Part shown: piece after piece, positions 44,058 to 61,322 of the stretch
Position numbering within the stretch: the first letter of the stretch is position 1
Layout of the letters: each line of letters begins with the position of its first letter
Origin: Anaeramoeba ignava
Lineage: Eukaryota; Metamonada; Anaeramoebidae
DNA: 64,000 nucleotides
Assembly (NCBI GenBank): GCA_028826165.1
Contig: JAPDFW010000070.1
Span: forward strand, 1,557,501 to 1,621,500
Direction: 5' to 3'
Program-made: the position numbers and the translations under genes
The notes under the pieces: generated by a model
Seen by the model: the letters and a program-made list of their open reading frames with translations, nothing else
Databases searched by the model: none
What the model was told of the DNA's origin: nothing

Positions 44058-47000
44058 TTAAATTTGAATTAAAAATAAAAATAAACTTGTAATTGAATAA
44101 AATGTTAAATTGGATACTTCGTAAATAATTTTAGGTGAAAAAACAGTCCAAATAAATAAATGATTTTGTAAAATAAAGATGAATATAAAAAAAAGCATTA
44201 AAGTAAGTGAACTTATTTCTGATAGAAAAAAAGGGAAAATAGAATAATTTCCCAATTGATTTTCTAAATGATTTTCTAAATGATTTTCTAAATGATTTTG
44301 ATTTTGATTTTGATTTTGATTTTGATTTTGATTTTGATTTTGATTTTGATTTTGATTTTGATTTTGATTTTGATTTTGATTTTCATTTTTTAAATGATTT
44401 TGATTTTGAATTTGATTTTGATTTTGATTTTGATTTTGATTTTGATTTTGATTTTGATTTTGATTTTGATTTTGATTTTGATTTTGATTTTGAATTTGAA
44501 TTTGATTTTCATTTTTTAAATGATTTTGATTTTCATTTTTTAAATCATTTTGATTTTCATTTTTTAAATGAATTTGATTTTCATTTTTTAAATAATTTTG
44601 ATTTTCATTTTTTAAATGAATTTGATTTTCATTTTTTAAATCATTTTCTAATTTTAAATAATTTTGATTTAATTTCGAAATTAAAATCATCATTGAAATA
44701 GAAAAACAAAAAAATATTGGTCCAGAAAAAGTTATTAAAAATGTTAAAAATCCAACAATTATCTGATTATATTTAATCAATCCTGTATAAGCTCCATTTA
44801 TATCCAAACTAGATAATGAATTTGTATTTCCAAAAGCAAAAAAAGCAAGTCGAGAAAGATAATAAAATATGATCATAATTTCCTTATAATTTTGTTTTGA
44901 TTGATTTGTTTTTTTATGGAAAAGAATTAATACTTCTTGTTGTAAATAAAATAACACAAAAAGAAATGAATTTTGAGGTTTATGTATTAGAATCAATAAA
45001 ATCACTAAAATAGACTGAATATTTTGAATCAAATTCACTTTGATTTTGAGTGTTAAATTTGGATCGAAAAATTTTGAATAATAAACCAAATATATATAAA
45101 TTCCAACAAAAATTATCATGAAAAGAATAACAGTTAAATAATTGAACCAAATTGAAAAAAATTGAATTTGATAAATTTTTTGGTTTGATGATTGATTATG
45201 AAAATTTGCAATGAAAAACTGAATAATTGAGAAAAAAGAACTAATAACAAGTAATAAAATAAAGCTTATATAAATTTTTTGCTGTGAAAATTTGCTTTTT
45301 TGTTGTTTTAGCAAGTTAAAAAATTGAGTTAATCCTTTTAAATTGATGATCATAACAAACAAAATTGTGGAAATATTCAATACAATCAAAGCAAAACTCG
45401 AAAGTTTAGACGATGAATATTCAGAAAGCCATTTAGAAATATCTGGATCATTAAGCCATTTATCACCTGATTTATTCCATATTCGAAAAACACGAACAAA
45501 AATTAAAGGGATAATTGGAAGAAATGAAATGAAATTAAAATTGAAATTATTTTGGAATAGATTCTTCAAGAAAAAAATAAGAATTAAAGTTGTTGAAATG
45601 TAATAAAATGTTTGGTGTTCTTCTTCTACAAAACTACTTGAACTAAGTGAACAAATGTGGAACAATTCAAAGAAAAAAATGAATACTTCCATTTTAAGTG
45701 AATTGGCAATTTTTTTAATTTCTTGCTTTTTTTCGTTTTTGATAAAATGGATCAAAGGAGATATTAAATTACTCATTGTTTTTACTAAATAGGCAATAAA
45801 AATCCAGTACAAAATACCATATTTCCCAGAATCAACACATAAAAATGAATCAAAAAACACTCTGCAAATTAAGTATTTTTGTGCCAAAACAAGTGAAGAT
45901 GTGAATAAAAAGAACTTCAAATTAAATCCTTTTGTTGCTTGAATAATAATTTCGAATTTTGGATCAACTAAAAAATTCATCATTGTGAAAAATATATTGA
46001 AAATGATTAAAAAGAGCAATAAAATTGAAGAAAGCATCGAATAAGAATCTGATTGAGTAGAATTTTGAGTGAGAGTGTCTTGGAGAATATCCAAAGCTTC
46101 GAGATATAAATTTTCTGCATTTTGATATGATGCTGAAATATTTTTGGGAAATAAATGTTCATTTTGAGCTTGTTTAAAAATATTGTTAATGTGGTTCATT
46201 TTCTTAGAATCGATTGATTGAAAATTTATGTTCATTTTTTCTGCCAAATTAAGTAATTGTTGAGTATTTTTTCTCAAAAAATCCAATCTAATTTTTGGTG
46301 GATAAATTTTAAAGACTGGCAATATTAATTTTCCCATATTTTTTTCAGGAATTCCCAAATCAAACATTAAAGATAAAGTGGGGGAAATATCAAGTTGAGA
46401 AATTGATTGTGCTGGAGAAGAAACACCATTTCCATTTGCAAAAATTGATGGACTTAGAAAAGAAGCAATTGTTGATGTTTCTTGGGCAGAATTTCCGCCA
46501 TGATTCCCCATATCATTCATTCCATGATCTGAAACAATAAGAATCAATGTATTTTCATCATAAATATTTTGAGAATTTTGAGAAGAATTTTTGAGAAATG
46601 ATGTGTAAATTTTTTGGATGATTTGATCCATTTCTTGTTGTTTTTTTTTCAGTAAATTTGAGTTTGCTCCTGAAATATGTCCTGCATGATCCAATCCGAG
46701 ATAGTGAAGAATCATTATATCCCAGGTATTTTTATTTTTTAATTCCTCATCAAGATGTCTTGTTACATTCCAATCCACTTCAGTTGTATCTTGAACAAAA
46801 AAACTTGAGACATCATCTTTTCTTGTGAAATAATTTGGAAATAATTTAATCCAAGTATCATCTCCATAAAAAATGATTTTTTTATTTTTTTCATAGAAAT
46901 TTTTGATTATGTTATCCTCCAAAAACTCTACAGCTTGAAAATTATGAACGATATCTAAAAAATTTGGTATTATTCCTGCTGTTATTGATTTTATTCTTGG

Positions 47001-47619
47001 GAGTGTAACTGTTGGTGATTCGCATTTGGCTTTCATTGTGATTGATGAATTTGAATTAATTAAAGAAGACCAAAAAGGCATTAATAAAGATCTTTTTGGA
47101 TCAAGAATGAAATTTGAACGAAAAGCGTCAATAAGGATTATAATTAATTTATCAAAAATTTGATTTTGATTTTTTAATTGATTTTGATTTTGATTTTGAA
47201 ATTGATTTTCAAATTGATTTTGATTTTGATTTTTATTTTGAAATTGATTTTGATTTTCTAATTGATTTTCAAATTTATTTTCTAATTGATTTTCTAATTT
47301 ATTTTCTAATTTATTTTCTAATTGATTTTCTAATTGATTTTCTAATTTATTTTCTAATTTATTTTCTGAATTGATTTTCTTGATAATTTTTATCCAAAAA
47401 CTGATTTTCTAATTTATTTTGAAAAAATTTAGTAAAAAATTGATTTTGAAAACCAATAAAAATTATTTGATTTTCTAATTGATCAAAAATTTTATTTTCT
47501 AATTGGTTTTGATTTTGATTTTGATTTTCAAATTGAAAAAAGAAAAATCCAAAAAAAAAAATAAAAGAGGAAAAAGGAAAAAATTGAAAAATTATTTGAT
47601 TTCTTCTAAACCAATTCAT
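44058..47619 (-). CDS. PIGG: GPI ethanolamine-phosphate transferase (PIG-G/GPI7-like), with one apparent frame break near the N-terminus
   Basis: The catalytic segment is clear: KLIIILIDAFRSNFI, TVTLPRIKSITAG, FYGDDTWIKLFPN, TTEVDWNVTRHLDEEL, WDIMILHYLGLDHAGHISG and LIVSDHGMNDMGNHGG. These are the metal-binding Asp/His set of alkaline-phosphatase-fold EtNP transferases. The C-terminal half carries about ten or more hydrophobic helices (ER membrane). The N-terminus at 47619 (MNWFRRNQIIFQFFPFSSF) is a signal anchor. A LENQ/LENK/NQNQ repeat of over 60 residues separates anchor and catalytic domain, and a NENQNHLK/NQNQ tract (44283-44640) sits in a late loop. Near 47368 the sequence reads TTTTCTGAATTGATT where the repeat predicts TTTTCTAATTGATT. 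The extra base breaks the frame, unless an intron from about 47453 is removed. Confidence 0.85.
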
Positions 47620-47697
47620 TTAAAAATTTTAAAAACAGAAAAATGAAAAATGAAAATTAAAAGAAATTTAAAAGAAAATTGAATTGAAAAAAGAAAT

Positions 47698-49540
47698 TTA
47701 TTTTTTCTCATAAATCCATTTATCTAAATCAGCTGTTTGATTAACAATTTCATTATTTTTAAACCAAATTGAAATTTCCTTTTCAGCAGATTCTTTTGTT
47801 AAACTTCCATGAATTAAATTTCGAGCTAAATTTTAATAATTATAATTTTAATTTTAATAATTTTAATAATTTTAATTTTAAAAATTTTAATTTTAAAAAA
47901 ACAAACCAATATTAATTCCAAAATCTCCTCTAATTGTTCCTGGTTTACTTTTTAATGGATCAGGATCTCCAATTAATTTTAAAGCTGATTCAACAACATT
48001 TTTACCTTCCCAAATCATAGCAACAATAAAACTAGAACATAAATAATCAACTAAATTTTTATATTCTGGTTTTGATTGATCTAATAAATCCATTTCGAAA
48101 ATTATTTATAAATCCATTATTAAAATTATTATTAAAATTATTAATAAAATTATTATTAAAATTATTTATAAAATTATTATTTAAATTATTATAATTTATT
48201 TATAAATTTATTATTAAAATTATTTATAAAATTATTATTAAAATTATTATTAAAACTATAAAATTATTATTAAAATTATTATTTAAATTATTATTAAATT
48301 TATTATTAAAATTGTTATTAAAATTATTATTTAAATTATTATTTAAATTATTATTAAATTATTATTAAAATTATTAAATTTATTATTAAAATTATTATTA
48401 AAATTATTATTAAAAATTATTAAAAATTATTAAAATTATTATTAAAATTATTATTTAAATTATTATTAAAATTATTATTAATTTATTTATAAATTTATTA
48501 TTAAAATTATTATTTATTAAAATTATTATTAAAATTATTATTAAAATTATTATTAAAATTATTATTAAATTATTATTAAAATTATTATTTAAATTATTAT
48601 TTAAATTATTTATAAAATTATTATTAAAATTATTATTATATTTATTATTAAAATTCATTATTAAATTTATTATTTAAAAATCATTATTAAAATTATTATT
48701 AAAATTATTATTAAAATTATTATTAAAATTATTATTAAAATTATTATTAAATTTATTATTAAATTTATTATTAAAATTATTATTAAAATTATTATTAAAT
48801 TTATTATTAAATTTATTATTATAATTATTATTAATTTATTATTAAAATTATTATTAAAATTATTATTAAGATTATTATTAAAATTATTATTAAATTTATT
48901 AAAATTATTTATTAAAATTATTATTAAAATTATTATTAAAATTATTATTAAAATTATTATTAAAATTATTATTAAAATTATTATTAAAATTATTATTAAA
49001 ATTATTATTAAAATTATTATTAAAATTATTATTAAAATTATTATTAAAATTATTATTAAATTAATTTGCCAAGTGATCTATTTTTAGTTTACATTCTAAA
49101 TAATGTTTTTCTGCTTGTTGTTTTGTTGGTTTTATTAATTTAATGGCTAAAAAAGAAAAGAAAAGAAAAGAAAAGAAAAGAATTAAAATTTTGATAATTC
49201 TTTTAACAAACTTTAAAAAAAAATTTTACAAATTAATTTAAATCCTTTTGCTTCAAATCTTGATATTATTGCTCCAATTTTTTTAATTTGAATTCCTTCT
49301 GGTTTAATAGCAATAAAAGTTCTTTCATTTACTATAATTTTAATTTATTGATAATTTTATTTATAAATTGAAAATTAAAATAAATTGATTTTCATTTAAA
49401 TTTTTACTTGAATTTTTTTCTTCTTTTTTTTCTTCTTCTTTTTCTTCTTTTTGTTCTTCTTTTTCTTTATGAATAACATAAGCACTAACACTAACACAAG
49501 CAATTAAAGTTGAAAGAAAAACAAATTTTTTAGAATTCAT
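47698..49540 (-). CDS. Nucleoside diphosphate kinase with an N-terminal membrane anchor or signal peptide
   Basis: Five exons in phase: 49408..49540, 49230..49331, 49093..49146, 47907..48080 and 47698..47825, giving 196 residues. The core is a full [75 protein letters not shown], and the active histidine in [16 protein letters not shown] (H160). It transfers phosphate between nucleoside tri- and diphosphates. Oddities are an N-terminal [19 protein letters not shown] hydrophobic segment plus a Lys/Glu linker, placing the enzyme on a membrane or in the secretory lumen, and Leu in place of the signature Asp after HGS. The 18-residue third exon and the join [12 protein letters not shown] match the family spacing exactly. 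Confidence 0.9.
48081..49092 (-). repeat. NDP-kinase intron of AAAATTATTATT 12-mers
   Basis: 1,012 bases of AAAATTATTATTAAAATTATT with AAATTT, TTTATAAA and ATTATAATT variants, from GAAT|GTAAAC to TTATTAG|AT on the minus strand. It is longer than the whole coding sequence of the gene. Confidence 0.9.
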
Positions 49541-49794
49541 TTTATTTTTCTAATTAAAAAAAATGAAAATTAAAAAAACCAAAAAAAAATTTTTTTTAAA
49601 TTAAAAAAAGGAGAAAAAAAAATAATTAAAAAATTTTTTCTCTTTTTAATTTTTAATTTTATTTTTATTTTTTTCATTTTTTTTTTGGTTGGTTTTTTTC
49701 TCTTTTATAATTCTTTATTATTTCTATTATTTTTTTTTTATATTTTTTTTTCCTTTTAGCTTGTTAAAGTTTTTGTGTTTTTTTTTTTGTTAAT
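49541..49794. promoter_or_regulatory. Divergent promoter of the NDP kinase and VPS4 genes
   Basis: 254 bases, very T- and A-rich, with AAAAAAATGAAAAT next to the NDP kinase start and TTTTTTCATTTTTTTTTTGG toward VPS4. No open frame. Confidence 0.4.
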
Positions 49795-54138
<4,344 letters not shown>

Positions 54139-54347
54139 ACATTATTATATTTTTTTTTTCTCTCTCTTTTATTTTTCTCAATTTTTTTTTACTTTCTATT
54201 TCTTTCTTTCTTTCTTTCTTTCTATTTGAATTTCATTTCAAAAAATTTGGTTTCTTTAATTTTGAAAAAACAAAATCAGTTTATTTTTCCTTAAATTTAT
54301 TTTTCTTTTTTTTTTTGCTTTTTTTTTGGAATTGTTTTTTGTTTTTT

Positions 54348-56221
54348 TTAATTAGCAAATTTTTCTGCAATTTCAAGTGAAATTTCTTTTGCTAATCCAA
54401 TATAAGTTTCTGGAATAAGTAATTCTTTAATTTGTTCTTCTGAAAAAATTTGTTTAATTGTTTCATCTTCTCTTAAAGCTTTTTCAAAATCTTTTTCAAA
54501 ACTTAAAACTCTTAAAAGCTAAAAAAATAAAAATTAAATAAAATTAAAATTTAATAAAATAAAAAAAATCGGATAAAAATTATTTTTACTTCATGTGCTT
54601 TTTGTCTTCCAATTTTTGAAGTTAATTCAATCATTAATCTTTCAGCAAGTTGTTTTCCTTTTTAAAATTAAATTAAATTAAAAAATTAAAAAAAAAGGAA
54701 AAGTTTTTCTTAAATTTTTTCTTTACCTTTTAAAAAATGAAGATTTCTTTCAATAGATTCTTTATTAACATAAAGTTTAGAAAGAATTTGAGTTAAAGAA
54801 AGTAATTGGAAATGATATAAAATAACAGAAGTTGAAACAGATACTCTTTCAACAACTGAATTAGTTAAATCCCTTTCATGTTCTAAAGCAATAGTTTCAA
54901 TTAAAGGATTAAGTTGAGCATGAACCAATCTAGTAATTCCACAAATTCTTTCAGATTTATGAGGATTCTAATTAAAAAAAAAATAAATAAAATAAATTAG
55001 GGAAAAATGAGAACAATTTTTTTGAACTAGCAAAAAAATTTTTTTACTCTTTTTTGAGGCATTGTTGAACTTCCAACTTGTTTTGGAATAAATTCTTCAG
55101 AAAATTCATCAATTTCAATTCTTTGTAAATTTCTAATTTCTTTTGCAATTCTTTCAAGAACACAAGAACCAGTTGTTAAAGAAAAAACAAAATCAACAAG
55201 ATGAAGACGAGTAAGAACTTGAGTTGAAATTGGGGCTGGTTCAAGTCCTAAAAACAAATTCAAAAACTTAATATTTTTTTTTAAAAAAAAAATAGAACAA
55301 ACCAAGTTCTTTAAGAGCTATTGTTTGAACATCTTTTGTTCCTAAAGCTGCGAATGTACCAATTGCTCCTCCCAATTTAGCTTAATTTTTTAATTTAATT
55401 TTTTAATTTAATTTTTTAATTTAATTTTTTAATTTAATTTTTCAATATAATTTTTCAATATAAAATACCAATATTAATTGTTGTTCTTTTAAGATGATTT
55501 TCTGCAACACTAATTTCATATAAAAAATTAGCAAATTTAAAACCAACTGTAAGAGGAATTGCATGCTAAATTTTAAATTGAATTTTTTAATTCAAATTTT
55601 TAATTCAAATTTTTTAATTCAAATTTTAATTCAAATTTTTAATTCAAATTTTTAAATCGGAATTCTATAAATGTTTACTTGACCATGAGTTCTTCCAATT
55701 TGAACAACATCTTGATTTTCTAAAATTAAATTTTTTAAAGTTTTTTTTAAATCTAAAATTGATTGTAAAAGAATGTTTTTAGCTTGAACTAATTGCAAAG
55801 CTTGAACAGTATCATTAATATCCTGACTAGTGCATCCAAAATGAACATACTCTCCATATTTCTCTGATCTTTCTGCAATTGCTTTAACCATTGCCATTAT
55901 ATCTTTTGAGAAAAAAAAAGCAAAAAATTTTTCGATTTTAAAAAAAAAAAAGCAAAAATTATTTTTTAAATTAATTTCCGTTTTTTTGTTTTTTTAATTT
56001 TTACCGTGATGAATTTCTGATTCAATTTCTTTTACTCTTTCTAATAAAATTGGTTCTTTTTCAATTAATTCTTTCATAACTGAATATGTTTCTTTTGGAA
56101 TTTTTCCAATTTCTCCTAATGCTTTTAAAATTGTTAATTCAACTTCAATTTGTAATTTTAATTTGTTTTCTGCTGAAAAAATTTCACTAATTGGTGTTTC
56201 ATATCTTGAAATCCAATCCAT
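54348..56221 (-). CDS. purB: Adenylosuccinate lyase (PurB type)
   Basis: Eight exons in phase: 56005..56221, 55679..55902, 55469..55565, 55303..55380, 55048..55247, 54727..54967, 54590..54657 and 54348..54518, giving 431 residues. Family landmarks are an N-terminal SRYETPISEIFSAENK, HFGCTSQDINDT, the catalytic-histidine motif GRTHGQHAIPLTVG (H145), LGGAIGT, and the flexible signature loop GSSTMPQKRNPHKSE (264-278), which spans an exon border. The motif LEHERDLTNSVVER follows. The enzyme acts twice in purine synthesis, releasing fumarate from SAICAR and adenylosuccinate. The 431-residue length is that of compact bacterial and archaeal PurB rather than the longer animal form. Introns are small (about 70-115 bases) and mostly not repeat-expanded, unlike the neighbours. 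Confidence 0.94.
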
Positions 56222-56321
56222 TTTTTTTTATTAAATTTTATTTTTTAAAAAATTTGAAAAGAAAAAAATGAAAAAATGAAAAAATTTTTGGAAATTAAAA
56301 TTTGGATTTGGATTTGAACTT

Positions 56322-57787
56322 TCACATGAAAAAACATTTTTTTTCAGAATTTCCAAATTCATAAGTGTGAGTAAATGATTGATTCACAAGAAGTTCTGTA
56401 TCAACATTAATTTTGTTTAACATCAAACACATTATTGGACATCTCAAAATACAATCTTCAGTTATTTCTCTTGCAACATCAACAGTTTGATCAGTTCCAA
56501 CATCAAAATGAAAAGACAAATGAGGAATAACCTCATTTTGATTAAGTCCAAATTCAGCATTAATATTTTCATCAAGTTGTGATTCAATAGAAAGATGTTC
56601 TAATTGAAACCCTCTTAAAGAAGAAGCATAAGCATAATGGGTTAATAAACAGCAACTGATTCCGGCAAGAAAATATTGAACAGGAAAAGGATAACTTGAT
56701 TCACCTCCAAGTAAAATTCTTGAATCAGTAAAAAATTTGTGAGTTTTGCCATTTCCATAAGTAATTAATGCTGAAAATTGTGGACCTTCGTTTTTATCAC
56801 AAATCCATTCTCCTTCAATAATACATGGAACTATTGATTCATTTGGGTTTCTTTTTAAATAATCTCTTGATTCCAATACTTGATCCATATTGATGTTATT
56901 GATTTTTTTCGTATTTGTTTCCTTTTTGGGTGTTCTTGTTTGAACAGTTGTTTTTGTTGTAACTGAAATTGAATTTTCTGCCATAAAAGTAATTGGACAT
57001 CTTTTTTTGGTTAGTTCAAAAATTTCTTCTAATTCTTCTTTTGAATTATGATCGGAAAAAACTGAAAGGATAATTGAAAAAGAGTTGATAGGCTTTTTGG
57101 ACATATCAACTCCAGTAACTTTGAGAAATTCAAATTCAAGTGTTGATCTAATTTTTAGTTTCTTAATTAAGATCCCTTTTAAACTACATAAAGTTGCAAA
57201 TGTTCTTTTTATTTATTTTTTTTAAGAAAAATTTAAATTTTAAATTTAGAAAAGAATAGAAAAATAATTTAAAAAATAATTTTACGAAGTAAACATTGCA
57301 GCAAATCTAAATATTAAAAAGAAAAAAAAAAAGGAGAACAAATTAGAAAAAAAAAAATTTTATTTTTTTCTTTTTTTTTATTTTACGAAAAATTGCAAAT
57401 ATCTAAAGGATTTGGTGCATTTCCTTTTCCTCCAGTCATTTTTGAATTATCAACAAAAAGATCTTGAGATCCTTTTTCAAAAAAAAGCTCTAAAAAAAAG
57501 AAGAAAAAAAAAAAAGCAAAAAATTTAAAATTGAAAAGAAAAATTTTTTTTTTGTAATTGAAAAAAATTTTTTAAATTAAAAATTCTTTCAGTTTTAAAA
57601 ATATAATAAAAATTGAAAAGATTTTTTTGAATTTGATAAATTTACTTGCATTAAATTGTCTCTTTCCTTTTGTTAACCAATCAAAACTAAGATTGACTTG
57701 TTTAATAGAATCATTTTCATTTTGTTTAACTTCTTCAATAGCTTTATTTAATTCTTTTAAATTAATATGATTTAAAATTGAAACCAT
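56322..57787 (-). CDS. Tandem OsmC/Ohr-family protein
   Basis: Four exons in phase: 57646..57787, 57387..57489, a 21-base microexon 57286..57306, and 56322..57204, giving 382 residues, stop TGA. The first OsmC-like unit has GGKGNAPNPLDICNFSFAAM, a lysine-rich strand pair (RSTLEFEFLKVTGVD) and EIFELTKKRCPITF. After a Thr/Lys linker the second unit starts EGEWICDKNEGPQFSALI and has LGGESSYPFPVQYFLAGIS, CCLLTHYAYASSLRG and ITEDCILRCPIMCLML. OsmC/Ohr proteins reduce organic peroxides through two cysteines. The second unit keeps Cys at both positions, while the first keeps the CPI cysteine but its helix cysteine is shifted. An antioxidant role in an anaerobe is plausible (inference). Confidence 0.82.
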
Positions 57788-57964
57788 TTTTTATTTTTTG
57801 AAAGGAAAAAATGAAAAATAAAAAATAAAAAGTAAAAATTAATAAAATTTTTATTAGTTGGTTTTTTTTTCAAATACAAATTTAATTTACGAAAAACCCC
57901 CTTTAGATCTTTTCTCCCATTTTCTCTCTTTTAAAAAAAAAATTTATTTTTTATATTATTAATA

Positions 57965-61230
<3,266 letters not shown>

Positions 61231-61322
61231 TTTAATTTAATTATTAAAAAATGAAAAAAAAAAATGAAAAAAAAAAATGAAAATTTTTAAATTTCATTTT
61301 TTTATTTCATTTTAAAAATAAA
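61231..61322. promoter_or_regulatory. 92-base divergent promoter of the Hippo-like kinase and the USP-like gene
   Basis: Three AAAAAATGA blocks face the kinase. TTTCATTTTTTTATTTCATTTT faces the plus gene just upstream of AAAAATAAAATG. Confidence 0.45.
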
